DNA of 52,848 nt from Methanosarcinales archaeon (GTDB lineage: Archaea; Halobacteriota; Methanosarcinia; Methanosarcinales; Methanosarcinaceae). The stretch is from contig JAIRKA010000028.1 of the NCBI GenBank assembly GCA_031260345.1, forward strand, positions 1 through 52,848. Reading direction: 5' to 3'. The notes below the pieces were generated by a model. That model saw only the letters and a program-made list of their open reading frames with translations, was not told the DNA's origin and made no database searches. This document shows, piece by piece, positions 18,265-26,657 of this stretch. The stretch's first letter is position 1; the number at the start of each line of letters is the position of its first letter. Position numbers and translations under genes: made by a program.

Positions 18265-18608
18265 ATTAATCGTGATATATTTTGAAGTACATATAACTAT
18301 GTTTCGAACATTAATGTCTCTTGATTATGTTTTCAAGCAACCTTAGCTTTTGTATATATTTATCCATATTCGGAGTATTGCTATTGTTTTAATTAGAAAT
18401 AATATTTATTTAATACCGATTATTATTGAATGGACGAATTTATTGATAAATTGGCAGCTGCGGGAAATAATTATAAAATAATTCATTGTAAGTTGAAACA
18501 ATTATTACGGACAATAAAAATCACAATCAATAACAATTATAATCAATCAGAATTATTATTACCCATATTGTTTCAATAATCATCGGATTAAAAAAGAGAG
18601 GAATAACC
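18265..18608. other. Divergent intergenic region between giant gene A and radB
   Basis: Very AT-rich, 344 bases. A minus-strand TATA-like element (about 18351-18362, TATATATT core) lies ~90 bases before gene A. A perfect 10-bp inverted pair, TTGAAACAAT (18493-18502) and ATTGTTTCAA (18567-18576), lies upstream of radB. An ORF of about 50 codons starts at ATG 18430 and ends just past the second arm; it has no recognisable content and is not called as a gene. Confidence 0.5.
18351..18362 (-). promoter_or_regulatory. Putative TATA box of the giant-protein operon
   Basis: On the minus strand the sequence reads ATAAATATATACA, preceded by purines that could serve as a BRE. It predicts a 5' leader of roughly 60 bases before gene A. 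This is the only strong TATA match in the region in that direction. Confidence 0.4.
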
Positions 18609-19280
18609 ATCGGAAATTATCTGACCACGGGATGCAAGCCGATTGACGATTTGATCGGCGGCGGCCTTGAATGCGGCATCGTCACGCAGGTGTACGGTGA
18701 GCCCGGCTCAGGTAAAACGAATTTGTGTCTTCAGGCGGCGATTGAATGTTCCAAATCCGGCAAAAAAGTCATTTACATTGACACGGAAGGGCTTTCTTTT
18801 GATCGATTCACTCAAATTGCCGGCGAAAAATCTAAAGAAATCGCGCAGAATATTTTAATTTACGAGCCGATGAGCTTTGATGAGCAGTACACGGCAATCT
18901 GCGAAGCGGAGAAAATTTCAAGCGAAAATATCGGCTTAATTGTCGTCGATTCCGCGACGTCCTTCTACCGTTGCGAACTGGACGATGAAGACGCGGGCAT
19001 TCAGGCACGGCGCGAACTCTCCAACCAAATCGGATTTTTACAGGGAATCGCTCGAAAAACAGGCATTGCCGTTTTGATTACGAATCAGATTTTCAGCGAT
19101 GTCGAAAACAGCGGAAACGTGCGCCCGATCGGTGGACGCGGCATTGAACACATTTCAAAAACCATTTTGAGATTGGACCGCATCGGAACGGGAGAGAGGA
19201 GCGCGAAAATCATAAAGCACCGCTCAAAACCCGAAGGAGATATATGCTGCTTTGCAATAACGGCCGATGGATTGAGATAA
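18609..19280 (+). CDS. radB: DNA repair and recombination protein RadB, apparent ATC start
   Basis: RadB is the archaeal RecA/RadA paralog that assists homologous recombination. It has Walker A GEPGSGKTN and Walker B LIVVDSATS, and lacks the N-terminal helix-hairpin-helix domain of RadA, as is normal for RadB. The family begins only a few residues before TTGCKPIDDLIGGG. In this frame no ATG, GTG or TTG lies upstream of that motif. ATC at 18609 sits 7 bases after GAGAGG (18596-18601) and gives a well-fitting N-terminus, xGNYLTTGCKPID. The TTG at 18651 would cut off the conserved start; CTG at 18621 is the other option but lies 19 bases from the Shine-Dalgarno. Read to the stop, the protein is 223 aa. 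Confidence 0.88.
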   Translation: MGNYLTTGCKPIDDLIGGGLECGIVTQVYGEPGSGKTNLCLQAAIECSKSGKKVIYIDTEGLSFDRFTQIAGEKSKEIAQNILIYEPMSFDEQYTAICEAEKISSENIGLIVVDSATSFYRCELDDEDAGIQARRELSNQIGFLQGIARKTGIAVLITNQIFSDVENSGNVRPIGGRGIEHISKTILRLDRIGTGERSAKIIKHRSKPEGDICCFAITADGLR

Positions 19281-19361
19281 GCCGGCCGTAATCTATTTAC
19301 AATCCATTTTATTCAAAAATAATTTAAGTTAATTCAAACTAATTCAAAATCAGGCGGGACC

Positions 19362-20393
19362 ATGAGAACAATTGAATGGGATAATTCGGATTCATCCATA
19401 AAAATGATTGATCAGACGCTTTTACCGGGCGAGCTAAAAACGATTAAATGCAAAAACGTTGCCGAGCTCTGCGAAGCGATTCAAAGCTTAAGAATCAGAG
19501 GCGCGCCCGCCCTCGGCATCTGCGGTGCGTTCGGCATTGCGCTGTCGGCGCGGCTGAGCAGCGCAAAAAACGCTGAAGACATGATCAAAGACATGAAAGC
19601 GGCAGGCGACGCGATCAAGAAAACACGTCCGACCGCAATTAATTTGGCGTGGGGCGTTGACAGCGTTCTTCAAATCGCTGAAGAAGAGGGAGTAGACCCG
19701 CAGCTGATTCGAAACATTTCATTAGAAGTTGCGAAAAGCATGGCTGATGAAGATGTCGCAATCAATAAAAAAATCGGCAAAAACGGCGCGAAACTGCTTC
19801 GCGACGGAGATGTCGTGCTGACACACTGCAACGCAGGCAGAATGGCCTGTGTCGATTGGGGAACAGCACTCGGCGTCATCCGCTCGGCAGTCGCTGAAAA
19901 AAAGAAGATTACAGTCATCGCCTGCGAAACCCGCCCGCTCAATCAGGGCAGCCGTATTACGGCTTGGGAGCTGCAGCAGGATAAGATTCCCGTCCAAGTG
20001 ATTCCGGATTCGGCAGCCGGCTTTTTGATGAGCGAAGGCGTCATCAACAAAGTAATTGTCGGCGCCGATAGAGTCACTCAAGAATTTGTTTACAACAAAA
20101 TCGGAACGTACAGCCTTTCCGTTTTGGCAAAAGAGCACAATATTCCGTTTTATGTCGCGGCTCCTGTCTCAACGCTTGACCCTGAAAGCTGGGACGAGAA
20201 CGTTCAAATCGAAAAGCGCTCCGAAGACGAACTCAGGTACATCGGCTCCTGCAAAGACTTAAATGTCCCCGTCGGCGTCCCGATTTTGAATTTGGCGTTT
20301 GACAAAACGCCGATGGAAAACGTATCGGCGATCATCACAGAAAACGGCGCCTTTTACCCGCCGATTTTAATTGACGAAATCATTCTCGGATGA
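19362..20393 (+). CDS. mtnA: S-methyl-5-thioribose-1-phosphate isomerase (MtnA / aIF2B-like family)
   Basis: 343 aa. Members isomerise 5-methylthioribose 1-phosphate to the ribulose form in methionine salvage; archaeal members may also act on 5-deoxyribose 1-phosphate. Signatures: RGAPALGICGAFG (46-58), THCNAG with the catalytic cysteine near 155, VGADRV with the catalytic aspartate near 235, and NKIGTYSLSVLA. This set separates MtnA from eIF2B subunits and from ribose-1,5-bisphosphate isomerase. The ATG is 81 bases after radB, with a weak GGCGGGA upstream. The stop codon lies directly against the next gene's ATG. Confidence 0.9.
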   Translation: MRTIEWDNSDSSIKMIDQTLLPGELKTIKCKNVAELCEAIQSLRIRGAPALGICGAFGIALSARLSSAKNAEDMIKDMKAAGDAIKKTRPTAINLAWGVDSVLQIAEEEGVDPQLIRNISLEVAKSMADEDVAINKKIGKNGAKLLRDGDVVLTHCNAGRMACVDWGTALGVIRSAVAEKKKITVIACETRPLNQGSRITAWELQQDKIPVQVIPDSAAGFLMSEGVINKVIVGADRVTQEFVYNKIGTYSLSVLAKEHNIPFYVAAPVSTLDPESWDENVQIEKRSEDELRYIGSCKDLNVPVGVPILNLAFDKTPMENVSAIITENGAFYPPILIDEIILG

Positions 20394-20912
20394 ATGAGAA
20401 AAAGAAAGCGCGGCGGCAAAATGACGGCAGAAAAGAAAGAGAGAAAAATCCTTTACATTGATATGGACGGCGTTTTAGCCGACTATCAGCGCGTCATTGA
20501 TGAATTGGATGAAGAAACATATCAAAAGTACTGCGCAAAGCCCGAAGAAAACAAGCCGGCAACTTTTGATGAAATTCCAGACGCTTTTAAAATCCTGCCG
20601 CCGATAAAAGATGCCGTTGAAAGTTTTTTAGAGCTTTCAAAGCATTTCGATATTTACATTCTTTCAACGGCGCCGTGGGAAAACAATTCCGCCTGGGCCG
20701 ATAAATTGTATTGGGTGAAAAAGCATCTCGGGGAGTGCGCTCATAAGCGTTTGATATTAACGCATTATAAAAACCTGAACAAAGGTGACTTTTTGGTGGA
20801 CGACCGCGACAAAAACGGCGCGGGTGAATTCGAAGGCGAATTGATCAGATTCGGATCATCTGAATTTCCGAATTGGGTTGCTGTGAAAGCTTATTTAATG
20901 GAAAGGAAATAA
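20394..20912 (+). CDS. HAD-family 5'(3')-deoxyribonucleotidase-like protein
   Basis: 172 aa from the first ATG; an internal ATG at 20421 (MTAEKKERKILYIDMDG) may be the true start, since the nine residues before it are only a basic stretch. HAD motif I is YIDMDGVLADYQ, with both aspartates. Motif II is ILSTAPW, and motif IV is LVDDRDKNGAGEF. This matches the NT5C family of cytosolic 5'-nucleotidases that remove phosphate from (deoxy)nucleoside monophosphates. The ATG abuts the mtnA stop, so translation is probably coupled. Exact substrate unknown. Confidence 0.82.
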   Translation: MRKRKRGGKMTAEKKERKILYIDMDGVLADYQRVIDELDEETYQKYCAKPEENKPATFDEIPDAFKILPPIKDAVESFLELSKHFDIYILSTAPWENNSAWADKLYWVKKHLGECAHKRLILTHYKNLNKGDFLVDDRDKNGAGEFEGELIRFGSSEFPNWVAVKAYLMERK

Positions 20913-20975
20913 GGGTATAATAAAAGCAGAATATTTGTCCTCTTAAACGGCCGAATTCAGCAAAAAAGATAAATG

Positions 20976-20983
20976 TTTATATA
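20976..20983 (+). promoter_or_regulatory. TATA box of the Sec61-beta gene
   Basis: TTTATATA stands out in this short intergenic region, about 70 bases before the Sec61-beta ATG, predicting a 5' leader of about 45 bases. Confidence 0.55.
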
Positions 20984-21051
20984 AGAAAAAACGCTCTATC
21001 AATTACATTCTATAAAACGTATTTAACATTAAGATTAAGGAAGATATATTT

Positions 21052-21231
21052 ATGGTGAAACAAAAAGGAAACGGCCTTCAGTCCTCTGCCGGATTGATGA
21101 GATATTTTGATGCGGACAAAAAAGCAATTACATTTAAACCGATTTATGTTTTAATTGCAGGCGTTGTGGTCAGTCTTTTCGTCCTGCTTCTCTCTTACTT
21201 CTACGGCGTATGGCCGCTGACAAACTTGTAA
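21052..21231 (+). CDS. Preprotein translocase subunit Sec61-beta (SecG-equivalent)
   Basis: 59 aa. The archaeal Sec61-beta signature SSAGLMRYFDAD lies at residues 11-22, followed by one membrane helix (about 31-51) and a short tail, PLTNL. It is the small third subunit of the SecYE-beta protein-conducting channel in the cytoplasmic membrane, with its N-terminus in the cytoplasm. AAGGA lies about 10 bases before the ATG. The gene is monocistronic, with its own TATA box and a double-hairpin terminator. It is the channel component that would serve the Sec-secreted surface proteins in this window. Confidence 0.93.
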   Translation: MVKQKGNGLQSSAGLMRYFDADKKAITFKPIYVLIAGVVVSLFVLLLSYFYGVWPLTNL

Positions 21232-21269
21232 GAAAAAGAGATACGTTCATTTTCTTTTTTTGGGTCTTT

Positions 21270-21325
21270 GGCCGGTCCGAAGGAGCGGCCAAACTCAGAG
21301 CGAAGCTCTGAGGTTTTCATTCATT
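21270..21325 (+). terminator. Tandem-hairpin terminator (dispersed repeat family A, copy 2)
   Basis: The first hairpin, GGCCGGTCC-GAA-GGAGCGGCC, is at 21270-21290. The second, CTCAGAGC-GAA-GCTCTGAG, is at 21294-21312 and perfect. T-rich DNA follows. The order and spacing match copy 1 after hisB. Confidence 0.7.
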
Positions 21326-21467
21326 TCTTTTCTTTTTTACTTTTCATTTCTTCAATGAGCTCTCATTTATTAAATCGGGAAGTGGAAATAAAAACCTCCC
21401 CCTTTCCTCAATTTCATAATAGAGTAAAATTGTGATGCAATTTTAAAAAACATTAAAAATGAAAAAT

Positions 21468-21495
21468 GGAGCAGGCCGCGCGCGGCAGCAACTGC
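21468..21495 (+). repeat. GC-rich dispersed intergenic repeat, family B, copy 1
   Basis: GGAGCAGGCCGCGCGCGGC with an adjoining AGCAACTGC lies in an otherwise AT-rich spacer. Relatives are at 24065, 37202 and 47318. A small TCGC-TTC-GCGA stem with a T-run follows on the minus strand (21495-21513) and may help end the permease gene. Confidence 0.55.
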
Positions 21496-21535
21496 AAAAA
21501 AATCGCGAAGCGAGCAAAATTTGAGCAAAAGTTCA

Positions 21536-22750
21536 TTAAATGGACCGGAGTGCGTCAACCGGATTCATGTCAGCCGCGCGTTTTGCGGGATAAACGCCTG
21601 CCAAAACGCCGATAATCACCGATATGAGAATCGCGCCGAGAATCGCGCCGTATGAAAGCGCCATTGAGATTCCCAACAGGGAAGTGCCGATATAGGAGAT
21701 GCCAAGACCCAAAGCCGTCCCGATAACACCGCCGATAACACTGATAACAATGGATTCGATGAGGAATAAAGTCAAAACGTCAGCAGATGTGTAACCGAGC
21801 GCCTTAAGCGTTCCGATCTCTTTTGTCCTTTCCGTCACAGTCACAATCATAATGTTCATAATACCGACAGAGCCGACAATCAATGAAATGCCGCCGATCG
21901 CGATTAAGAACAGCTGCATCGTCTGCGTTATAGAGCCGACTTGTTCCAAAAGCTGGGCTTGATTGATCGTGTTGAAAGGAATTAAGTCGCGGTCGTCCAG
22001 ATTCCTTTCAGAAACCCCTAAATTGCGGGCTAAATTCCTTCTGACTTCATCATTCGCTTCCTGAATCACATCATCATACTCCGCGATCGCGTAAATCATC
22101 GGATAATCATAGCGGCCCGACATTTCCTGCAAAACAGAAAGCGGAATGAACACAGCTGTATTGGAATCGCTTCCGATAATAAGAGTTGTCTCTTCCGAGC
22201 CGGAAATGCCTTTGACGCTGAAAGCTCTGGTGACGTTTTCACCCGTGACGTTGTTGAAAACGGTAATTTGGATGGAACTGCGCGTTGAAATTTGATTTCT
22301 GAAATCATCCTCGGAAACATTCTTACCGATAACGACGGCCGCCGTATCCCGATCAGATAAGAAAACGCCGTCTACCATCGGAATCGCCGCTATTTCCTGA
22401 TAATCGCCCCGCACACCGGTAATGGACATATTTTTGGATTCGCCCATGAAAGTAACGGCTCCCGGCCTTGTTAAAACGGGGGTCGCCGCTTCAATGCCGC
22501 GCGTGTTGCGGACGACTTCAACCTGCTGATCGAAAAACAGGTTTTCCTTAGAAGACATAATCATGATATAATTGGAACCGCCCGCACTGATTTGATCAGA
22601 GAAATAGGCGCCGAAACTGGCGCCGAGCGTAAAAGTCGCAATGACTGCGGCAATGCCGATAATAATGCCGAGCGCCGTCAGGGCTGATCGAACTTTGGCG
22701 CTCTTTAAACTGCCGATCGCCATTTTCGTGCTGTGAGAAATACTGATCAT
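21536..22750 (-). CDS. MacB-type ABC transporter permease 1
   Basis: 404 aa. One N-terminal membrane helix (about 25-47) is followed by a large extracytoplasmic MacB_PCD-type domain (about 50-275) and three C-terminal helices of the FtsX fold. The conserved cytoplasmic stretch MNIMIVTVTERTKEIGTLKALG lies between helices 2 and 3. Such permeases usually move no solute through the bilayer but transmit force from the ATPase to the outside (export or extrusion of lipoproteins, peptides or signals). A good Shine-Dalgarno (GAGGCGGTG) precedes the ATG. It is 23 bases from the paralogous permease; the two align over their full length and so arose by tandem duplication. Confidence 0.9.
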   Translation of the reverse strand: MISISHSTKMAIGSLKSAKVRSALTALGIIIGIAAVIATFTLGASFGAYFSDQISAGGSNYIMIMSSKENLFFDQQVEVVRNTRGIEAATPVLTRPGAVTFMGESKNMSITGVRGDYQEIAAIPMVDGVFLSDRDTAAVVIGKNVSEDDFRNQISTRSSIQITVFNNVTGENVTRAFSVKGISGSEETTLIIGSDSNTAVFIPLSVLQEMSGRYDYPMIYAIAEYDDVIQEANDEVRRNLARNLGVSERNLDDRDLIPFNTINQAQLLEQVGSITQTMQLFLIAIGGISLIVGSVGIMNIMIVTVTERTKEIGTLKALGYTSADVLTLFLIESIVISVIGGVIGTALGLGISYIGTSLLGISMALSYGAILGAILISVIIGVLAGVYPAKRAADMNPVDALRSI

Positions 22751-22773
22751 TTTTACACCGCCTCAAACATTTC

Positions 22774-23988
22774 TCAAATACTCCTCAAAGCTTCAACCGG
22801 ATCCATTTTTGCGGCTCGGTAAGACGGCTGGGCGCCTGCCAAAACACCGACTAAAATGGACAAGCCGACACCGAATAAAACGCCCGAATACGGGACAGAC
22901 ATGGGAAAACCGAGCAAACTCGCGCCGGCATAAGCGATCGCAATCCCAATGACCGTTCCAATCAGACCGCCGATTGTGCTGATAATAATCGACTCGACAA
23001 CGAAAAGCATTAAAACATCTCTTGAAGAATAGCCGAGCGCCTTTAAAGTTCCGATTTCACGCGTTCTCTCAGTCACCGTCACAATCATAATGTTCATGAT
23101 GCCGACAGCGCCGACAACCAATGAAATGCCGCCGATTGCAAGCAAAAACATTTGAAGCGTTGCTGTCAAAGTGCCGACCAAATCAACAATTTCTGCTTGA
23201 TTCATCACCATAAACGGAATTTTCTCAGGATCATCCAAATCACGTTCAGAAACGCCCAAACTGCGCGCAAGACGCCTTTCGATTTCATTTGACGTCTCAT
23301 TAATCGTTTCACGAGAGTCAGTCATTGCATAAATCATAGCATAAGACTCTATGCCGGTCATTTGCTGCATGGTATGCATCGGAATGAAGATGTATGTATC
23401 TTCTATACCGCCCGTCAGTAAAGAGGTTTCATCGGATCCGAGGATGCCAACGACTCTAAACGTCTCCGTCACTTGCTCTCCCGTTCTGGAATTAAAAAAC
23501 GTAATATTAATATTGCTTCGAAGACCGATGTCATTGCGAAACTCCTCTCGGGCAATATCTCTCCCGATAACAACGGCATAATTATCTCTATCGGAAAAAA
23601 ACCGCCCTTCATATATCGGCATCGGCCAGATTTCCATCATCGTCTCTTGCGTTCCGTAAATCGTGAAATTCCTTTGCTCATTCGCAAAAGTGACCATCCC
23701 CGTTCTCGAAATTTCGGTAGCGACCCCGGTGACGCCCGGCGTATTTCGAACAATGTCCACTTGCGCGTCATAAAAAAGATCTTGCTGAAATGAAAAAGCC
23801 ACAATGTAATTCGAGCCTTGCGTATCCAACTCTTCCTCAAAATAGCCGGAAAAACTGCTGCCGAGCGTAAAAACGGTGATAACGGCGGCAATGCCGATAA
23901 TAATTCCGAGAGCCGTCAGACCTGAGCGAAGCTTGGCGCTTTTCAAGCTTGCAATTGCCATTTTAAAACAATGGAACAGACTGATCAT
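22774..23988 (-). CDS. MacB-type ABC transporter permease 2
   Basis: 404 aa, the same length as its tandem paralog, with the same topology: helix at about 25-47, extracytoplasmic domain, then three FtsX-fold helices around MNIMIVTVTERTREIGTLKALG. Sequences of the two diverge mostly in the extracytoplasmic domain. They may form a heterodimer on one ATPase dimer (two permeases but one ATPase are encoded here) or serve different partners. The 3' neighbour is permease 1. The ATG is preceded by GAGATG. Confidence 0.9.
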   Translation of the reverse strand: MISLFHCFKMAIASLKSAKLRSGLTALGIIIGIAAVITVFTLGSSFSGYFEEELDTQGSNYIVAFSFQQDLFYDAQVDIVRNTPGVTGVATEISRTGMVTFANEQRNFTIYGTQETMMEIWPMPIYEGRFFSDRDNYAVVIGRDIAREEFRNDIGLRSNINITFFNSRTGEQVTETFRVVGILGSDETSLLTGGIEDTYIFIPMHTMQQMTGIESYAMIYAMTDSRETINETSNEIERRLARSLGVSERDLDDPEKIPFMVMNQAEIVDLVGTLTATLQMFLLAIGGISLVVGAVGIMNIMIVTVTERTREIGTLKALGYSSRDVLMLFVVESIIISTIGGLIGTVIGIAIAYAGASLLGFPMSVPYSGVLFGVGLSILVGVLAGAQPSYRAAKMDPVEALRSI

Positions 23989-24021
23989 TTCGGCATCTCT
24001 TTGTGTTTATTTTCGATTTTT

Positions 24022-24042
24022 GACCGGTCCGAAGGAGCGGTC
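24022..24042. repeat. Dispersed hairpin, family A, single-hairpin copy
   Basis: GACCGGTCC-GAA-GGAGCGGTC forms 5 bp, one mismatch and 3 bp around a GAA loop. It lacks the CTCAGAGC hairpin seen in the other two copies. It lies between the extracellular-partner gene and permease 2. Confidence 0.6.
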
Positions 24043-24064
24043 AATCGGGGGGCATGGTTTGTTT

Positions 24065-24095
24065 GGCGGCAACGCTCGCGCGCGAGCCGCTTCAC
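24065..24095 (-). repeat. GC-rich dispersed intergenic repeat, family B, copy 2 (minus orientation)
   Basis: It contains a perfect 14-base palindrome, GCTCGCGCGCGAGC (24074-24087). Read on the minus strand it matches the copies at 37202 and 47318 (AGCGGCTCGCGCGCGAGC). It lies between the stop codon of the partner gene and permease 2. Confidence 0.55.
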
Positions 24096-24257
24096 TTTTT
24101 TATTCTGTATTTTCAACCCGTCCGACGTTTTTCATTAGACTTCTTCGGAAATTGAACCCTGATTATGATTTATTTGATGCAATAACGATTGCATTTAATC
24201 ATCTTTAAATTAATTTCCGAAGAAGTCGATTTTTCAATTGAAACGGCTAAATTGAAA

Positions 24258-25586
24258 TTACTCGTTTTTCTTCTCAAGCTGCTTTTTCTCTTTTCGAGCC
24301 TTTCTTTTTTCCTGAACGGCTGCTTTTTGAAGTTTCAGCCAGTCAATCAGAGACATATTTTTCTTTTTCTTGAGATAGAAATGCCCGACAACAGCGCCGA
24401 TGAGGAGGAGAATAATGAAATAGATGAGCAAGGTCATGATTCCCGAAGACTGTCGAACCATCGGGCCGATATCAATAAACATGCTGTCTTCATGCGGGTT
24501 GTCGCCGTTGAAATAAACGGCTCTGAATTCGACAACGGAATCGCCGTGGCCTTGTGTAATGTTAAATCGGGCCGTGTATAAGTCATCCGGCCTCATTTCG
24601 CCGATGAAGAATTCAGCCGGATAAAATGACATGCCTTCTGCGACCGGAATAATAGATACGCCGCGGACGGACCCTTGAAGAGCGTTGACGATGTCAAGTT
24701 CAACTGTTTTTCCTGTCGCTGTTGTTGTGACAGGCCTTGACTGAATCGCCCTGATGCCGGAAGAATCAACATTGATTTCAATATTTCTTCGAATGTTGTA
24801 TTCAAAAGAGCTTCCTTTCACATCTAACGTCAAAATGTACGTCCCGTCAAGCGCATCTTCGGGAACGCTGATGCGGAAGGGTATGGAAACATTGTCCTGG
24901 GGAGCAATGATGCCCAAATTATTGACGGCATCGCTTCGGGTAACGATATTGTCTCTTGAATACAAGTCGGCAGAGTTGATTCTCGCGTTTGCCATGTAGC
25001 TTCTGTTGGAAGCGGTAACGGTTTGGCTTGTCGCATTGTTTTTCAATGTCACCCAAATGATGCCTTCATCTCCCGGCTTGAAAACTTCGGGGCTGCTTCT
25101 CACGCTTTCAACAATGAGCGTTCCGCGGTTGTCGGTATCAATGATACCGCCGATGCCGACCACAAATTTCTCTTCAATCCAGAGGCTGGAATTGTTTGTT
25201 CTGTGGCGGACAGTCAGTTCACGCGGACCGTCGGGAGCGTCACTCGCGACGTGCATGATGTATTCATGAAAAACCTTTGTGCCGGCATTAATTGTTGAAT
25301 ACGTTCTTGTTGCTTCTGCTGCCGAAATCGTAAATATGCTGTCGGACATGACTTGGATTGTAACGTTTTCCAAGGGACCGTTGCCGATATTTTCGGCTTG
25401 AATCCAGAAACGGATTTGCTGACCGGGCTGGGCGGGAAACGGCGTTTGATCCACCAGCGTGACTTTTAAAGAAGGCGGGGCGGGTTGGGCGGTTCCTAAA
25501 AAGGCTGCTGCACTTCCCGAAAAAAGCGAGAGAATGAGCATGAGCGCGATAAATACTTGAATACAGCTTTTTAGTTTTTTGGACAT
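24258..25586 (-). CDS. Extracellular membrane-anchored partner of the ABC exporter (CARDB/S-layer-like)
   Basis: 442 aa. The signal peptide (basic start MSKKLK, hydrophobic 9-27, likely cleavage after SAAA) leads into Ig-like beta domains. The first has the CARDB-like pattern APPSLKVTLVDQTPFPAQPGQQIRFWIQAENIGNGPLENV, shortened here to its core logic of a strand, a Pro turn and NIGNG. Two or more similar domains follow to about residue 375. One membrane helix (about 383-405) and a Lys/Glu-rich cytoplasmic tail end the protein. SD AGGTGA precedes the ATG. Similar proteins often sit beside MacB permeases in Methanosarcinales; the likely role is capturing or coupling the exported substrate, but none can be named. 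Confidence 0.8.
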   Translation of the reverse strand: MSKKLKSCIQVFIALMLILSLFSGSAAAFLGTAQPAPPSLKVTLVDQTPFPAQPGQQIRFWIQAENIGNGPLENVTIQVMSDSIFTISAAEATRTYSTINAGTKVFHEYIMHVASDAPDGPRELTVRHRTNNSSLWIEEKFVVGIGGIIDTDNRGTLIVESVRSSPEVFKPGDEGIIWVTLKNNATSQTVTASNRSYMANARINSADLYSRDNIVTRSDAVNNLGIIAPQDNVSIPFRISVPEDALDGTYILTLDVKGSSFEYNIRRNIEINVDSSGIRAIQSRPVTTTATGKTVELDIVNALQGSVRGVSIIPVAEGMSFYPAEFFIGEMRPDDLYTARFNITQGHGDSVVEFRAVYFNGDNPHEDSMFIDIGPMVRQSSGIMTLLIYFIILLLIGAVVGHFYLKKKKNMSLIDWLKLQKAAVQEKRKARKEKKQLEKKNE

Positions 25587-25862
25587 ATTTTCACCTTATA
25601 TATGAGAACTCTGAAGGATTAAAATCGCCGCTCCAAAGTTCTAATGTTCACCGATTTAATTGATGCAGTTTACAATTTTCCTTAATATAACTTTCCCTTA
25701 TTCATTATTATAAAGAACAATAATTATAAAAACACTCAAAGTGATATTTCTTAAACTCCAAACAATTATAAAAATGAGATGTATAACGGTTTGAAACAAA
25801 AAAATAAAATAAATATAAAACGGAAATCAGATTTTCAGCGGCTGTGTTTCATGCAAGCCCGA

Positions 25863-26657
25863 TTATTCCGTAACAGCAGTTTGTTCCGTACCGGCGGATT
25901 GTTTCGCAGCAGTGAGCTGCCCTTCTTTCATGTACCGAATGAATTCCGCCGCGGGAACGTCCAAAGTAATTTGCCCGTCGAAAATTTTAATCACGCGATC
26001 GGTTTGGGCGGCGAGCTCGTTGTTGTGCGTAATCATAATGATGGTGGAGCCGCTTTGATTCAGTTTGCGGAAGTAATCGATCACTTCTTCACCTGTTTTA
26101 GAGTCCAGATTTCCTGTCGGTTCATCGGCAAGAAGAATGGACGGGTCATTAATGAGCGCGCGCGCGACTGCAACACGCTGGATCTGACCGCCTGAAAGCT
26201 CTGTCGGTTTGTGCTTCATGCGTTCTCCTAAGCCGACCATTTTGAGGAGCTCCTTGGCTTTTGCCGAATAATCGATGCCTTCTTTTTTGCTGGCGTAAGA
26301 CGGCAGCATTACATTTTCATAAGCCGTCAGCCTCGGGATGAGGTTAAACTGCTGGAAAATGAAACCGATTTCCATACCGCGCAAATGCGCAAGCTCGTTG
26401 TCGCTTAATTGGTTAACGTCGTGACCGTTCACTGAAATTAAGCCGGAAGTCGGGCGGTCCAAACAGCCGAGAAGATTCATGAGCGTGCTTTTGCCGGAAC
26501 CGGACGGGCCGACAATCGCAACGAACTCGCCTTTGCGGATTTCAAAGTTGACACCTTTTAAAATCGGCACTTCTTCAGTTCCCATAAAATAACTTTTGTA
26601 AACATCGCGGACTTCGACGACGATCTGCGTATTTGTTTTTTTTTCATCGGCTGTCAA
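25863..26657 (-). CDS. ABC transporter ATP-binding protein (LolD/MacB type)
   Basis: 264 aa. Walker A GPSGSGKST (near 52), Q-loop FIFQQF, signature LSGGQIQRVAVARAL, Walker B ILLADEPTGNLDS and the switch histidine in ITHN are all intact. It should power the two permeases downstream. Translation starts at TTG (26657), chosen because AGGTG lies about 8 bases upstream. The residues after 240 form a short Thr/Glu-rich tail. It is separated from the partner gene by 276 AT-rich bases with no clear terminator, so it may have its own promoter as well as sharing the operon. Confidence 0.93.
   Translation of the reverse strand: MTADEKKTNTQIVVEVRDVYKSYFMGTEEVPILKGVNFEIRKGEFVAIVGPSGSGKSTLMNLLGCLDRPTSGLISVNGHDVNQLSDNELAHLRGMEIGFIFQQFNLIPRLTAYENVMLPSYASKKEGIDYSAKAKELLKMVGLGERMKHKPTELSGGQIQRVAVARALINDPSILLADEPTGNLDSKTGEEVIDYFRKLNQSGSTIIMITHNNELAAQTDRVIKIFDGQITLDVPAAEFIRYMKEGQLTAAKQSAGTEQTAVTE

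Noticed and set aside
18430-18579. Small ORF of about 50 codons before radB
   Set aside because: It is AT-driven, with no Shine-Dalgarno and a composition like the surrounding spacer; not enough to call a gene.
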